A DNA stretch of 64,000 nucleotides from Nocardia niwae NBRC 108934 = DSM 45340 (GTDB lineage Bacteria > Actinomycetota > Actinomycetes > Mycobacteriales > Mycobacteriaceae). The translations under genes were made by a program, and so were the position numbers. The stretch is taken from NCBI RefSeq assembly GCF_001613465.1, contig NZ_BDCK01000022.1, positions 44,289 to 108,288 of the forward strand, given 5' to 3'. Below, piece by piece: positions 28,207-38,545 of the stretch. The notes under the pieces were generated by a model, which saw only the letters and a program-made list of their open reading frames with translations, ran no database searches and was not told where the DNA came from. Numbering within the stretch: position 1 is the stretch's first letter; every line of letters begins with the position of its first letter.

Positions 28207-30103
28207 TCTCGCCACACTCGTCACGGCGTCCGCGGTGACGTACGCCGCGGACTCCGATCCCTACACTCCCGCGGGATTCGGGCACGACCCGCTGTGGCTC
28301 GTGATCGCCAAAGCCGTGGCCGTCTTCGTCTACCTGATGCTGATCCCGCTGATCGCCGTGCTCGCGGAACGAAAGATCGTGGCACGCATGCAGATGCGGA
28401 TCGGCCCGAACCGGACCGGGCCGTTCGGGTCGTTGCAGAGCATCGCCGACGGCGTGAAGATGGCTCTCAAAGAGGACATCGTCCCGGCGATCGTGGACAA
28501 GCCCATCTACATCCTCGCGCCGGTCGTCTCGGTGGTGCCCGCGTTCATGGCGTTCGCGGTGATCCCGCTCGGACCCGAGGTGTCGGTCTTCGGAGTCACC
28601 ACCCCGCTGCAGCTCACCGATCTGCCGGTGGCGGTGCTGTACATCCTCGCGATCACGTCCATCGGCGTCTACGGCATCGTGCTCGCCGGCTGGTCGTCGG
28701 GCTCCACCTATCCGCTGCTGGGCGGGTTGCGCTCGACCGCGCAGGTCATCTCCTACGAGATCGCGATGGCGCTGTGCTTCGCGACGGTGTTCCTGCTCGG
28801 TGGCACCATGGCCACCTCCGGCATCGTGTCCGCCCAGGAAGGCACCTGGTATGTGTTCCTGCTGCTGCCGTCGTTCCTGATCTACTGCGTCTCGATGGTC
28901 GGCGAGACCAACCGGGCGCCGTTCGACCTGCCCGAGGCCGAGGGCGAGCTGGTCGGCGGCTTCCACACCGAGTACTCCTCGCTCAAGTTCGCCATGTTCA
29001 TGCTGGCCGAGTACGTCAACATGGGCACGGTGTCCGCGCTGGCCACCACCTTGTTCCTCGGCGGCTGGCGGGCGCCGTGGCCGCTGAACATGTGGGACGG
29101 CGCGAACTCCGGGTGGTGGCCGGTGCTGTGGTTCACCGCCAAGGTCTGGACGTTCCTGTTCGTGTTCATCTGGCTGCGCGGCACACTGCCCCGGCTGCGC
29201 TACGACCAATTCATGAACCTGGGCTGGAAACTGCTGATCCCGACTTCGCTGGCGTGGGTCATGGTGGTGGCCACCGCGCGGGTGCTGCAAGCCGAGGGCT
29301 ATCCGGTGCAGACTCCGATCCTGGTGATCGGCGGCTTGGTCGTCACCGGCCTGCTGGTGCTGCAGTTCCTGCGGGCGGGACGGGCCGGGGCGACGCTTCC
29401 GGTGGTCGAGGAGCCCGTCGCCGCGGACTCCGGCGACTCGACGGTCTTCCTCGGCTTCCCGGTGCCGCCGCTGCCCGCCGACGCGCACGCGCGCGACGCC
29501 ACCCGCACCAAAGCGGGCCTGTTCGAGCCACTTTCCGGGTTCGCGGTCACCGCCACCACCATGTTCAAGAAGCCGAACACCGAGTTCTATCCCGAGCAGA
29601 AGACGCCGACCGCGCCGCGCTACCACGGCAGGCATCAACTCAACCGCCATCCCGACGGCTTGGAGAAGTGCATCGGCTGCGAACTGTGCGCATGGGCCTG
29701 CCCCGCCGACGCGATCTACGTCGAAGGCGCCGACAACACCGACGCCGAACGGTTCTCACCCGGTGAACGGTACGGGCGGGTCTACCAGATCAACTACCTG
29801 CGCTGCATCGGCTGCGGATTGTGCATCGAGGCCTGCCCCACCCGGGCGCTGACGATGACCAACGACTACGAGATGACCGACGACAACCGGGCCGATCTGA
29901 TCTATGAGAAGGATCGGTTGCTCGCCCCGCTGCAGCCCGGGATGACCGCCCCGCCGCACGCCATGCACCCCGGCTCCGACGAGGCGGACTACTACCTCGG
30001 CCGGGTGCCCGGCGCCGCGCCTGCCGCCAACGGAGCCACGGCGACCGACGCGCCCCGGCAGCCCGCCACCGCCACCGCGGGCGTGGAAGGAGCGAAGCGA
30101 TGA
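28199..30103 (+). CDS. nuoHI: Fused NADH-quinone oxidoreductase subunits H and I
   Basis: One uninterrupted frame of 634 codons encodes both subunits. Residues 1 to about 400 are NuoH: an [20 protein letters not shown] loop, [20 protein letters not shown], and about nine membrane segments, the last being [18 protein letters not shown] 50-residue acidic/Pro linker follows. From about residue 440 it is NuoI, with two 4Fe-4S sites: Cys 491, 494, 497, 501 ([12 protein letters not shown]) and 536, 539, 542, 546 ([12 protein letters not shown]). In M. tuberculosis these are separate genes. A ninth helix would leave the NuoH C-terminus in the cytoplasm, where NuoI sits, so a fusion is structurally possible. 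In-frame GTG 29462 and ATG 29561 could give separate NuoI, but neither has a Shine-Dalgarno. A sequencing error removing a stop cannot be excluded. Confidence 0.9.
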   Translation: MSDLATLVTASAVTYAADSDPYTPAGFGHDPLWLVIAKAVAVFVYLMLIPLIAVLAERKIVARMQMRIGPNRTGPFGSLQSIADGVKMALKEDIVPAIVDKPIYILAPVVSVVPAFMAFAVIPLGPEVSVFGVTTPLQLTDLPVAVLYILAITSIGVYGIVLAGWSSGSTYPLLGGLRSTAQVISYEIAMALCFATVFLLGGTMATSGIVSAQEGTWYVFLLLPSFLIYCVSMVGETNRAPFDLPEAEGELVGGFHTEYSSLKFAMFMLAEYVNMGTVSALATTLFLGGWRAPWPLNMWDGANSGWWPVLWFTAKVWTFLFVFIWLRGTLPRLRYDQFMNLGWKLLIPTSLAWVMVVATARVLQAEGYPVQTPILVIGGLVVTGLLVLQFLRAGRAGATLPVVEEPVAADSGDSTVFLGFPVPPLPADAHARDATRTKAGLFEPLSGFAVTATTMFKKPNTEFYPEQKTPTAPRYHGRHQLNRHPDGLEKCIGCELCAWACPADAIYVEGADNTDAERFSPGERYGRVYQINYLRCIGCGLCIEACPTRALTMTNDYEMTDDNRADLIYEKDRLLAPLQPGMTAPPHAMHPGSDEADYYLGRVPGAAPAANGATATDAPRQPATATAGVEGAKR

Positions 30104-30930
30104 CCGAACTGATCCTGGCCGCGGAGCCGTTGACTCGCGCGTCCACCGGCGAAACCGTCCAGTTCTGGATCCTCGCCCCGCTGGCCGTGCTCGGCGCGCT
30201 CGGCATGGTGTTCGCACCCAAAGCGGTGCACTCCGCACTGTGCCTGGCCGCCACGATGATCGCGCTGGCTTCGTTCTACATCGCCCAGGACGCGCTGTTC
30301 CTCGGCGTGGTGCAGATCGTGGTCTATACCGGCGCGGTGATGATGCTGTTCCTGTTCGTGCTGATGCTCGTCGGCGTCGACTCCGCGGAATCGCTGAAGG
30401 AGACCATCCGCGGCCAGCGGCTCGCCGCGGCCGCGGTGGGCATCGGCTTCGGGCTGCTGCTCAGCGGCGGCATCGCCCACGGCGTGCGGGAGTCCGGAGT
30501 CACTTTTCCCGCCATCGGTTTCCCCGGTCGCGACGTCATCGCCGAACTGGCCGAGCTGATCTTCCTGCGCTACGTGTGGGCCTTCGAACTCACCGGAGCG
30601 CTGCTGATCACCGCCACCATCGGCGCGATGGTCCTGGCCCACCGTGAGCACTTCGGACCCCGCGCCGATCAGCGCGAACTGTCGCGCCGCCGGTTCCGTG
30701 AGAAGGGGCATCGCGCGACTCCGCTGCCCACCCCCGGCGTCTACGCCAGGCACAACGCGGTGGACATCCCGGCGCGGCTGCCCGACGGGTCGTTCGAGGA
30801 ACTGTCGGTCAGCACCATCCTGCGCCACCGCCGCACCAGGGCGCTCACCGAAGCGGCCGTCATCTCGGTCGGCACCACGCCCGCATCGGACGGGACCGAC
30901 AACCCCAGCGACGAGGAAGGCAACCGGTGA
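30100..30930 (+). CDS. nuoJ: NADH-quinone oxidoreductase subunit J
   Basis: This membrane subunit of 276 residues has five transmembrane helices in the first 175 residues. They include the conserved [21 protein letters not shown] segment, whose third helix carries the pi-bulge that moves during turnover. A hydrophilic cytoplasmic tail of about 100 residues (from [11 protein letters not shown]) is long, as in other mycolic-acid actinomycetes. The start overlaps the nuoHI stop (ATGA) and the stop overlaps nuoK (GTGA). Confidence 0.96.
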   Translation: MTELILAAEPLTRASTGETVQFWILAPLAVLGALGMVFAPKAVHSALCLAATMIALASFYIAQDALFLGVVQIVVYTGAVMMLFLFVLMLVGVDSAESLKETIRGQRLAAAAVGIGFGLLLSGGIAHGVRESGVTFPAIGFPGRDVIAELAELIFLRYVWAFELTGALLITATIGAMVLAHREHFGPRADQRELSRRRFREKGHRATPLPTPGVYARHNAVDIPARLPDGSFEELSVSTILRHRRTRALTEAAVISVGTTPASDGTDNPSDEEGNR

Positions 30931-31226
30931 ACCCCGAGAACTACCTGTTCCTGTCCGCCCTGCTGTTCACCATCGGCGCGGCCGGAGTGCTGCTGCGGCG
31001 CAACGCCATCGTGGTGTTCATGTGCATCGAGTTGATGCTCAACGCGGTGAACCTCGCGTTCGTCACCTTCGCCCGAATGCACGCCGACCTCGACGGGCAG
31101 GTGTTCGCGTTCTTCACGATGGTGGTCGCCGCCGCCGAGGTGGTCGTCGGCCTGGCAATCATCATGACCATCTTCCGCACCCGCCGCTCGACCTCGGTCG
31201 ACGACGCCAACCTGCTGAAGTTCTGA
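30927..31226 (+). CDS. nuoK: NADH-quinone oxidoreductase subunit K
   Basis: A 99-residue membrane subunit with three helices, part of the proton path next to NuoJ and NuoN. Two buried glutamates expected for proton transfer are visible in [18 protein letters not shown] and in [14 protein letters not shown]. The GTG start overlaps nuoJ by four bases. One base separates its stop from the nuoL GTG. The length is exactly that of the family. Confidence 0.97.
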   Translation: MNPENYLFLSALLFTIGAAGVLLRRNAIVVFMCIELMLNAVNLAFVTFARMHADLDGQVFAFFTMVVAAAEVVVGLAIIMTIFRTRRSTSVDDANLLKF

Positions 31227-31227
31227 C

Positions 31228-33114
31228 GTGGACACCGCAACGCTGTGGCTGCTGCCCGCCCTCCCCCTGGCGGGCGCGATCGTCCTGCTCCTGACCGGAC
31301 GCTACGCCGACAAGTGGGGTCATCTGTTCGGCACCGCGATAGCGCTGGCATCGTTCGTGGTCGCCGTGCTCGGATTCGCCGACATGCTCGGCCGCGACAC
31401 CGCCGACCGCGCGATGCACCAGGACCTGTTCAGCTGGGTCCCGGTGGCCGGCCTCCAGGTCGACTTCTCCCTGCAGGTCGACCAGCTGTCGATGTGCTTC
31501 GCCCTGCTGATCACCGGCGTGGGCTCGCTCATCCACGTCTACTCGATCGGCTACATGAGCCACGATCCGGCGCGACGACGGTTCTTCGCCTATCTGAACC
31601 TCTTCCTCGCGGCCATGCTGCTGCTGGTTCTGGCGAACAACTACCTCGTGCTCTACCTCGGCTGGGAGGGCGTCGGACTGGCCTCCTACCTGCTCATCGG
31701 GTTCTGGCACGAAAAGCCCTCGGCGGCAACGGCGGCCAAGAAGGCCTTCGTCGTCAACCGGGTCGGTGACATGGGCTTGGCCATCGCGATGATGGTGATG
31801 TTCGCGACGTTCGGTTCGATCGACTTCGGCGTCGTGTTCGGCGCCGCGCCCGCCGCGAGCGAGGGCACGCTCACCGCGATCGGCCTGTTGCTGCTGCTGG
31901 CCGCATGCGGCAAGTCCGCCCAGGTGCCGCTGCAGTCCTGGCTCGGTGACGCGATGGAGGGCCCCACGCCCGTGTCGGCGCTCATCCACGCCGCCACCAT
32001 GGTCACCGCGGGCGTGTACCTGATCGCGCGTTCCCACGCGATCTTCGATCTCGCGCCCGGCGCCCGTCTCGGCGTGGTGCTGGTGGGTGCGGTCACCCTG
32101 CTGTTCGGCGCGATCATCGGCTGCGCGAAAGACGACATCAAGAAGGCGCTGGCCGCCTCGACGATGAGCCAGATCGGCTACATGGTGCTGGCCGCCGGAC
32201 TCGGACCCGCCGGCTACGCCTTCGCCATCATGCACCTGCTCACCCACGGGTTCTTCAAGGCCGGGCTGTTCCTCGGGGCCGGTTCGGTCATGCACGCGAT
32301 GGACGACGAAACCGACATGCGCCGCTACGGGGGACTGCGCACGCTGCTGCCGATCACCTACGTCACCTTCGGCCTCGGCTATCTGGCGATCATCGGGGTG
32401 CCGCCGTTCGCCGGATTCTTCTCCAAGGACCGGATCATCGAGGCGGCGTTCAACCAAGGCGGTGTGGGCGGGATCGCGCTGGGCCTGGCGGCGTTGCTCG
32501 GTGCGGGCCTGACCGCGTTCTACATGACGCGGGTGATGTTGATGACGTTCTTCGGCGAGCGCCGGTGGAAGCCCGACACCCACCCGCACGAGTCGCCCGC
32601 GGTGATGACGGGCCCGATGATCCTGCTCGCTCTCGGTTCGGTGGGCGCGGGAGCGGTGTTCGTCTTCGGCTCCTCGCTGCAGAACTGGCTCGAGCCGGTC
32701 GTCGGCACCCACCACGGCGCCGAAACCGTGCCCGCGGCGCTGGTCACGATTCTCGCGCTCGGCGTGGTCGCCGTCGGCGTCGCGGTCGCCTACTCGCAGT
32801 ACGCACAACGCGACATCCCCGAGACCGCGCCCGAAACCGTGTCCGCGGTGACCGTCGCGGCGCGGCGCGACCTCTACGGCGACGCGGTCAACGAAGCCGC
32901 GTTCATGCGACCCGGACAGCATCTGACCCGGGCGCTGGTCTTCCTCGACAACCGCGGTATCGACGGCGTCGTCAACGGCACCGCGGCACTGATCGGCGGG
33001 TTGTCCGCGCGGGCCCGGCGAGTGCAGTCCGGATTCGTGCGCTCCTATGCCCTGTCCATGTTCACCGGCGCGGCCCTGGTGGCCGCCGCCCTGCTGGCGG
33101 TGAGGTTGTGGTGA
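31228..33114 (+). CDS. nuoL: NADH-quinone oxidoreductase subunit L
   Basis: The distal antiporter-like proton-pumping subunit (628 residues). It has about fourteen core helices plus the C-terminal part with the long lateral helix that runs along the membrane arm. Key segments are [18 protein letters not shown] with the TM5 Glu, the broken-helix [43 protein letters not shown], and [17 protein letters not shown]. The GTG at 31228 lies one base after the nuoK stop. The end overlaps the nuoM GTG by four bases. Confidence 0.97.
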   Translation: MDTATLWLLPALPLAGAIVLLLTGRYADKWGHLFGTAIALASFVVAVLGFADMLGRDTADRAMHQDLFSWVPVAGLQVDFSLQVDQLSMCFALLITGVGSLIHVYSIGYMSHDPARRRFFAYLNLFLAAMLLLVLANNYLVLYLGWEGVGLASYLLIGFWHEKPSAATAAKKAFVVNRVGDMGLAIAMMVMFATFGSIDFGVVFGAAPAASEGTLTAIGLLLLLAACGKSAQVPLQSWLGDAMEGPTPVSALIHAATMVTAGVYLIARSHAIFDLAPGARLGVVLVGAVTLLFGAIIGCAKDDIKKALAASTMSQIGYMVLAAGLGPAGYAFAIMHLLTHGFFKAGLFLGAGSVMHAMDDETDMRRYGGLRTLLPITYVTFGLGYLAIIGVPPFAGFFSKDRIIEAAFNQGGVGGIALGLAALLGAGLTAFYMTRVMLMTFFGERRWKPDTHPHESPAVMTGPMILLALGSVGAGAVFVFGSSLQNWLEPVVGTHHGAETVPAALVTILALGVVAVGVAVAYSQYAQRDIPETAPETVSAVTVAARRDLYGDAVNEAAFMRPGQHLTRALVFLDNRGIDGVVNGTAALIGGLSARARRVQSGFVRSYALSMFTGAALVAAALLAVRLW

Positions 33115-34730
33115 ACGAGTTCCCCTGGTTGACGACGCTGTGGCTGGTTCCGGTCGTCGGTGCGGCGATCGTGCTGGCACTGCCTGCCGCGCAGCGCACC
33201 CTCGCTCGTGCCATGGCACTGGGTTTCTCGGTGCTGGTGCTGGGTATCGGTGTCGGGCTGGCCGTGCGGTTCGATACCGCAGGCGTCCAGTACCAGTTCG
33301 TCGAATCCCATCAATGGATTCCGGCGTTCGGCGCCGGCTACACCCTCGGCCTCGACGGCATCGCACTGGTGCTGGTGCTGCTGACCGCGGCGCTGGTCCC
33401 CATACTGATCCTGGCGGGCTGGCACGACGAACGCGAAGTCGGCAGCGGCACACGGGTGGCGCACACCTACGTCGCGCTCATCCTGCTCGTCGAGGCGATG
33501 GTGCTGATCTCCTTCGTCGCCCTGGACATCCTGCTGTTCTACGTGTTCTTCGAGGCGATGCTCATCCCGATGTACTTCCTCATCGGCGGGTTCGGGCCGC
33601 GCACCGGAGATGCCCTGCTGCGCAGGCAACGCTCCCGCGCGGCGGTGAAATTCCTGCTGTACAACCTGTTCGGCGGGCTGATCATGCTGGCCGCGGTGAT
33701 CGGGTTGTACGTCGTCACCGCCCGCGAAGGGCTGGGCGAGGGTTCAGCGGGCACATTCGATTTCCGCACAGTGGTCGCCGCCGCCAACGCCGGACAGCTC
33801 GGCGCCGCCCCGGCGGTGCTCAATGCCCTGTTCCTCGGCTTCATGTTCGCTTTCGCGGTCAAAGCTCCGCTGTGGCCGCTGCACACCTGGCTGCCCGACG
33901 CCGCCGTCGCGGCCACGCCGTCCAGCGCGGTGCTGATGATGGCGGTGGTCGACAAGGTGGGCACCTTCGGCATGCTGCGCTACTGCCTGCTCCTGTTCCC
34001 CGGCGCGTCGGACACCTATGCGCCGCTGGTGATCACGCTCGCGGTGATCGGCATCGTGTACGGCGCTCTGCTGGCCATCGGGCAGACCGACGTGATGCGC
34101 CTGATCGCCTACACCTCGATCTCCCACTTCGGCTTCATCATCCTCGGCGTCTTCGCGATGACCAGCCAGGGTCAAACCGGCGCGACGCTCTACATGGTCA
34201 ACCACGGCATCTCGACCGCCGCGCTGTTCCTGGTGGCCGGATTCCTGGTCTCGCGGCGAGGTACCCGGCTCATCGCCGAGTACGGCGGCGTGCAGAAGGT
34301 GGCTCCCGTGCTCGCAGGCACCTTCTTCATCGCCGGCCTGGCGACGCTGTCGCTGCCTGGGCTCGCTCCCTTCGTGAGCGAATTCCTCGTTCTGATCGGG
34401 ACGTTCACCCGCTACCAGTTCGCCGCCGTGGTCGCCGCCAGCGCGCTGGTGCTCGCGGCCCTCTACATCCTGTGGCTCTACCAGCGGATGATGACGGGGC
34501 CGGTGCAGAAGGGCAACGAGCGAATCCATGATCTCGCGCCGCGCGAAGTCGTCGTGGTTGTCCCGCTGATCGTCGCGCTGCTGTTTCTGGGCATCTATCC
34601 GAAAGTCCTGACCGACTTCATCAATCCCGCGGTGAGCCAGACGCTCACCACCATCGGCCGCAACGATCCCGCACCGTCGACACCGACGGAAGCGGAATCG
34701 GCCCACCATTCCGGAGGTGCCCACAAGTGA
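33111..34730 (+). CDS. nuoM: NADH-quinone oxidoreductase subunit M
   Basis: The middle antiporter-like subunit (539 residues, fourteen helices). The conserved Glu of TM5 lies in [20 protein letters not shown], and the broken helix is [20 protein letters not shown]. The central Lys is in the [18 protein letters not shown] segment. [19 protein letters not shown] and [16 protein letters not shown] follow. The GTG at 33111 sits in the nuoL stop (GTGA); the open frame upstream of it has no family similarity. The hydrophilic tail ends [13 protein letters not shown], overlapping the nuoN start. Confidence 0.96.
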   Translation: MNEFPWLTTLWLVPVVGAAIVLALPAAQRTLARAMALGFSVLVLGIGVGLAVRFDTAGVQYQFVESHQWIPAFGAGYTLGLDGIALVLVLLTAALVPILILAGWHDEREVGSGTRVAHTYVALILLVEAMVLISFVALDILLFYVFFEAMLIPMYFLIGGFGPRTGDALLRRQRSRAAVKFLLYNLFGGLIMLAAVIGLYVVTAREGLGEGSAGTFDFRTVVAAANAGQLGAAPAVLNALFLGFMFAFAVKAPLWPLHTWLPDAAVAATPSSAVLMMAVVDKVGTFGMLRYCLLLFPGASDTYAPLVITLAVIGIVYGALLAIGQTDVMRLIAYTSISHFGFIILGVFAMTSQGQTGATLYMVNHGISTAALFLVAGFLVSRRGTRLIAEYGGVQKVAPVLAGTFFIAGLATLSLPGLAPFVSEFLVLIGTFTRYQFAAVVAASALVLAALYILWLYQRMMTGPVQKGNERIHDLAPREVVVVVPLIVALLFLGIYPKVLTDFINPAVSQTLTTIGRNDPAPSTPTEAESAHHSGGAHK

Positions 34731-36352
34731 ACGTCCCGGCCTCCGCTACGACGCTCGCCGCGAGCGTCCCCGCACCGAGCATCGAATACGGCGCGCTGTC
34801 CCCGATGCTCATCGTGTTCGGCGCCGCCGTACTCGGCGTCCTCGCCGAAGCGTTCGTCGCCCGGCACCGCCGCTATGCCACGCATCTGGTGCTGAGCGTG
34901 GCCGGCCTGGCGGCGGCGCTGGCCGCCGTGGTCGCGCTGGCGGGCACCGAGACCACCGCGGTCGCCGGTGCGGTCGCGATCGACGGCGTGACGCTGTTCC
35001 TGCAGGGCGCCATCCTGGTCGTCTCGATCCTCGGGGTGCTGTTCATCGCCGAGCGTGGAGCCGAGCCCCGCGCCCAGGCACGGTCCGGCCCGGGAACGTG
35101 GAGCCGAGCCGCCGCTACGCGGGCGCGGGGTGTGGACGCCTTCACGCCACAGGCGTCGGCGGTTCCCGGCAGCGCGGCCGAAGCGGCGGCGCTGCGCGCG
35201 GGCGTGGCCACCACCGAAGTGTTCCCGCTGACGCTGCTCGCTGTCGGCGGCCTGCTGCTGTTCCCGGCGTCCAACGACCTGCTGACCATGTTCGTCGCCC
35301 TCGAAGTGCTGTCGCTTCCGCTGTACCTGCTGTGCGGGCTGGCCCGGCGCAAGCGGTTGCTCTCCCAGGAGGCGGGGCTGAAGTACTTCCTGCTCGGCGC
35401 GTTCTCCTCGGCGTTCTTCCTCTACGGCGTCGCGCTGCTGTACGGCCAGGCGGGCACGGTGCGGCTCGGCGGTATCGCCGACGCGATCGCGCAGCATCCG
35501 GACAACGCGACGCTGGCTGTGCTCGGGATCGCGATGCTCGCGGTCGGCCTGCTGTTCAAGATCGGCGCGGTACCGTTCCAATCCTGGGTGCCCGACGTCT
35601 ACCAGGGCGCTCCCACCGCGATCACCGCTTTCATGGCGGCGGCCACCAAGATCGCGGCGGTCGGCGCGCTGGTGCGCGTGCTGCAGGTCGCGGTGCCCGG
35701 CCTGCGCGACGACTGGCGGCCCATCCTCGCGGCCGTGGCGATCGCCACCATGGCCGTCGGCGCGGTCATGGCGATCACGCAGACCGACGTCAAACGAATG
35801 CTCGCGTATTCCTCGGTGGCGCATGCCGGTTTCCTGCTCACCGGCCCGGTGGCGGCCAACGACCGCGGTGTCGCGGCGGTGCTGTTCTACCTGGCCGCCT
35901 ACGGCATCGGCACGCTCGGGGCGTTCGCCGTGGTCAGCCTGGTCCGGGAACCGGACGGCGACGAGGCGACCGGTCTGCCGCGATGGGCCGGGCTCGGACG
36001 CCGCTCCCCCTGGCTGGCCACGATCTTCGCGCTGTTCCTGCTTTCCTTCGCCGGGCTGCCGCTCACCAGCGGCTTCGTCAGCAAGTTCGCCGTCTTCGAG
36101 GCCGCCGCCTCGGGCGGTGCTACACCGCTGGTCGTCATCGGCGTGATCTGCAGCGCCATCGCGGCCTTCTTCTATCTGCGGGTTATCGTCCTGATGTTCT
36201 TCACCGACCCGCCCGCCGACGCTCCGGTGCTGGTGTCTCCACCGCTGACGACGACGATCGTGGCGGTCACAGCGGCAGTCACCTTCGCGCTCGGCGTCTT
36301 CCCGCAGCCGCTGCTCGACCTCGCGGGCCAGGCGGCGAGCTTCGTGCGCTGA
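34727..36352 (+). CDS. nuoN: NADH-quinone oxidoreductase subunit N
   Basis: The proximal antiporter-like subunit (541 residues) and last gene of the operon. Conserved segments are LLTMFVALEVLSLPLYLLCG, the broken-helix region FQSWVPDVYQGAPTAITAFM, TQTDVKRMLAYSSVAHAGFLL and GLPLTSGFVSKFAVFEAA. A hydrophilic loop of about 60 residues (residues 105-165, Arg/Ala-rich) lies between early helices, longer than in E. coli but usual for actinobacteria. The GTG start overlaps nuoM by four bases. A hairpin follows the stop by 8 bases. Confidence 0.96.
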   Translation: MNVPASATTLAASVPAPSIEYGALSPMLIVFGAAVLGVLAEAFVARHRRYATHLVLSVAGLAAALAAVVALAGTETTAVAGAVAIDGVTLFLQGAILVVSILGVLFIAERGAEPRAQARSGPGTWSRAAATRARGVDAFTPQASAVPGSAAEAAALRAGVATTEVFPLTLLAVGGLLLFPASNDLLTMFVALEVLSLPLYLLCGLARRKRLLSQEAGLKYFLLGAFSSAFFLYGVALLYGQAGTVRLGGIADAIAQHPDNATLAVLGIAMLAVGLLFKIGAVPFQSWVPDVYQGAPTAITAFMAAATKIAAVGALVRVLQVAVPGLRDDWRPILAAVAIATMAVGAVMAITQTDVKRMLAYSSVAHAGFLLTGPVAANDRGVAAVLFYLAAYGIGTLGAFAVVSLVREPDGDEATGLPRWAGLGRRSPWLATIFALFLLSFAGLPLTSGFVSKFAVFEAAASGGATPLVVIGVICSAIAAFFYLRVIVLMFFTDPPADAPVLVSPPLTTTIVAVTAAVTFALGVFPQPLLDLAGQAASFVR

Positions 36353-36359
36353 CCCGGCG

Positions 36360-36398
36360 CGGCGTTGCCACCACTGGCGGACAACGGCGGCAACGCCG
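36360..36398. terminator. Terminator-like hairpin after nuoN
   Basis: CGGCGTTGCC and GGCAACGCCG pair perfectly (10 bp) around a 19-base loop, between the convergent ends of nuoN and the XRE gene. It could end transcription from both sides. No U-tract is present. Confidence 0.65.
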
Positions 36399-36416
36399 TC
36401 CCACTGCTGCGTGCAC

Positions 36417-37253
36417 TCAACTGCCGCGCCGGCGTTCCAGCGCATTCGCGATCAGCGCGCGGGCGCGATCGCCGTACTCGGCTTGGTCGGCGAGGATCGC
36501 GAATGTTCGCTCGTGTAAGGCGATCTCCGACGGACGGGTGATGGTGAGTTCGGCCGAGACCGTCTCGGTGAGCACCTGCGCGCGGTCGTAGATGACGAAG
36601 TTCGTCGCGGGAGCGCGGTAGTCGGCGCAGATCGGGATGATGCCCAGCCGCACCCTGGGGTTGGCCATCACCGCCAGCAGGTGGGCGAGTTGTTCGGCCA
36701 TGGTGGCGGCGTCGCCGACCGTGCGCCACAGCGCGGCCTGGTTGACCACGAAGTGGAACCGGTGCTTCGCCCGGAAGAGCACTTGCTTGCGGGCCATGCG
36801 CGCGGCCACCGCGTCCTCCAGATCGTCGCGTCCACCGGTGACGGCGATGCAGGCGGTCAGGATCGCGCGGGCGTAGCTCTCGGTTTGCAGCAGCCCCGGC
36901 AAGGTGTCCGGCGCATACCAGCGGATCTGCGTGGTCTGCGCCTCCAGATCGATCGACTGCCGTTGCCTGCGCGCATGTCCGGAGGCGACGGTGCGCTGCC
37001 ATTCCAGGTACATCGACTGCAGATTGCGCGCATTGGCCACCAGATCGTCCAGCACGGCGGTGTTGCCGCACGCCTCGCACCACGCGGCGAGATCCGCCTC
37101 CGAAGGCGTCTGCTTGCCGCCCTCGATTCGCGATACCTTGCTGGAATGCCAGCCGCATCGCGCGGCCAGTTCCAGTCCGGTCAGGTGGGCGGCACGACGT
37201 AGTTCACGCAGGCGCGCGCCCAGCACCTCACGTGCGTCCGACACACCGTTCAC
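36417..37253 (-). CDS. XRE-family regulator with DUF5753-type ligand domain
   Basis: The protein has 278 residues. Residues about 10-65 are an XRE helix-turn-helix (LGARLRELRRAAHLTGLELA, then SSKVSRIEGGKQTPSEADL). The rest is the DUF5753 (Scr1-like) domain, with TLPGLLQTESYARAIL and VRLGIIPICADYRAPATNFV as landmarks. Proteins of this type are very numerous in actinomycetes and usually sit beside DUF397- or DUF6879-type small proteins that bind or inhibit them. Here the GTG start overlaps the stop of a DUF6879-type gene by four bases, so it is the last gene of a coupled trio. Confidence 0.9.
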   Translation of the reverse strand: MNGVSDAREVLGARLRELRRAAHLTGLELAARCGWHSSKVSRIEGGKQTPSEADLAAWCEACGNTAVLDDLVANARNLQSMYLEWQRTVASGHARRQRQSIDLEAQTTQIRWYAPDTLPGLLQTESYARAILTACIAVTGGRDDLEDAVAARMARKQVLFRAKHRFHFVVNQAALWRTVGDAATMAEQLAHLLAVMANPRVRLGIIPICADYRAPATNFVIYDRAQVLTETVSAELTITRPSEIALHERTFAILADQAEYGDRARALIANALERRRGS

Positions 37254-37798
37254 TCGGGTACGTGCTCACTCTCGGAATATCGTTGATGATCGATGCCTTT
37301 AGGCCACAGTCGCTCCCGCACCTGTAGGTAGCGGGCGATGAGCGCCGGGTCGGTGGTGATCGACAGCCCCGTGAACTCCCCGTTCTCCGTGAAGGTGTTG
37401 AAGGCGAGGGTGGTCGTGTCGAACAGCCAGTAATCGTCGGAGGGCAGATCGACGGGATCGATCAGATGCCGCGGCAGCCAGCGCACGGTCTCGCCGGTGG
37501 CGATGTTGTCGTCGGTCGCCGACAGCAGCCATCGTGTGTAGTCGGTGTGCGGGACGGATACGACGCGCAGTCGCTCGAGGGTGACTCCGCGAGCGGCTGA
37601 CTCGACCATCAGAGCATCCCAGGCTTTCCACGACTCGGGCTGTTCCTCTCGCTCGTACGCTACTCCGGCATCGAAACGGCGCAACGCTTCCTGCTCGTCC
37701 TCCATCACATAGTGGTCGCGCACCTCGAGATGGAAGGCGCGGAATCGAGCCGCCCGGAAGAGCGGCTCGAAACAGCGCTCGCCGACGACGTGCAACAT
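37250..37798 (-). CDS. DUF6879-like protein
   Basis: This 182-residue protein has the pattern of DUF6879. The start is RCFEPLFRAARFRAFHLEVRD, then EEQEALRRFDAGV, the core RGVTLERLRVVSVPHTDYTRWLLS, and a C-terminal DDYWLFDTTTLAFNTFTENGEF with YLQVRERLW. The family has no established activity and usually accompanies XRE/DUF5753 regulators. Its start overlaps the preceding small gene by one base (TGATG) and its stop overlaps the XRE gene by four. It probably forms a functional unit with the regulator, perhaps as a partner or antagonist. Confidence 0.8.
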   Translation of the reverse strand: MLHVVGERCFEPLFRAARFRAFHLEVRDHYVMEDEQEALRRFDAGVAYEREEQPESWKAWDALMVESAARGVTLERLRVVSVPHTDYTRWLLSATDDNIATGETVRWLPRHLIDPVDLPSDDYWLFDTTTLAFNTFTENGEFTGLSITTDPALIARYLQVRERLWPKGIDHQRYSESEHVPE

Positions 37799-38082
37799 CA
37801 GCGCACCACCACGGCGGTTTCGTGACAGTCGAGGGTCAGCTGGGCCAGTAGTTCGGGATCGGTGACCGGTTCACCGGCCACCAGCACCGAGCCGAGGGTT
37901 CCGCTCGCCTCCACCCGTAGCCACATGCCCGGCTCCAGCCAGTCCAGCAATTCGTGTGGCACGAGGACCGTCCCGGTGCGGTCGGTGGCATCACCCTGCA
38001 CCACGAGTACGCCGGTGTCGGTGGCGTACACGGCGGGACAAGCTCCATGATCGGATCCGGATCCGAGAAGTCGCAGGTTCAT
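37798..38082 (-). CDS. Small hypothetical protein, first gene of the XRE/DUF6879 trio
   Basis: This 94-residue protein was not assigned to a family. It appears all-beta: a Cys near residue 15 (SDHGACPAVYATDTGVLVVQG), then a strand-rich region TVLVPHELLDWLEPGMWLRVEA, and a C-terminal CHETAVVVR. The ATG at 38082 is preceded by AAGGA at a suitable distance. The one-base overlap with the DUF6879 gene implies coupled translation. The position matches that of the DUF397-type small proteins in related loci, but the sequence is different. Confidence 0.65.
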   Translation of the reverse strand: MNLRLLGSGSDHGACPAVYATDTGVLVVQGDATDRTGTVLVPHELLDWLEPGMWLRVEASGTLGSVLVAGEPVTDPELLAQLTLDCHETAVVVR

Positions 38083-38282
38083 AGCTGATCCTTTGCGAGA
38101 GCTGGCGGACGATGCCGTGCAATCGTCCCCACCGGAGGCTGTGCCGGTCAACGTGGTTCGCAAAGTCGCGCAAAGTCATGGCGGGGGTATCGGTGTGGCT
38201 TCTACCGTCGATTCGGCAACTCCGGCCGTCGAGCCCGTGTCGATCCCTGGGTTGCCTTCTCCGTGAGGGAAAGGGCTGCGAC

Positions 38283-38525
38283 ATGATGAGACGACCCAGG
38301 ACTGCCGCCGATTTCGCGGTACTGGGTGTGCTTGCGCCAGGAGGGTTGCTCACCGTAGAGCAACTGGCTCAGCAGGCGCGACTGACCGCATGGTCGGTGC
38401 GCAGCGCATTGCTGCGCTTGCAGTCGCGCGGTCTGATCATGGATTGCCGGCACCGCGGCCGCTGGGCCATCACACCGCGAGGCCGGGGTGAATGGGCCGC
38501 GAAGGGACGGCGATTCACCTTGTGA
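38283..38525 (+). CDS. Small winged-helix DNA-binding protein
   Basis: This 80-residue frame consists almost entirely of one winged-helix domain: a first helix ADFAVLGVLAPGGLLTVEQL, then the recognition helix LTAWSVRSALLRLQSRGLI, and a wing CRHRGRWAITPRGR. This is the MarR/PadR-like DNA-binding pattern without a dimerisation helix. An ATG three bases downstream is an alternative start; GAGGGAAAG lies upstream. It diverges from the XRE/DUF6879 trio across a 200-bp gap and may regulate it. No target is known. Confidence 0.65.
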   Translation: MMRRPRTAADFAVLGVLAPGGLLTVEQLAQQARLTAWSVRSALLRLQSRGLIMDCRHRGRWAITPRGRGEWAAKGRRFTL

Positions 38526-38545
38526 GCCGAAGCGTGCGGCTTCGG

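Noticed and set aside
31162..33453. Long minus-strand frame (763 codons) opposite nuoL and nuoM
   Set aside because: Composition is His/Arg/Gln-rich as expected of the complement of high-GC membrane-protein genes; no domain is seen and nuoL/nuoM are certain.
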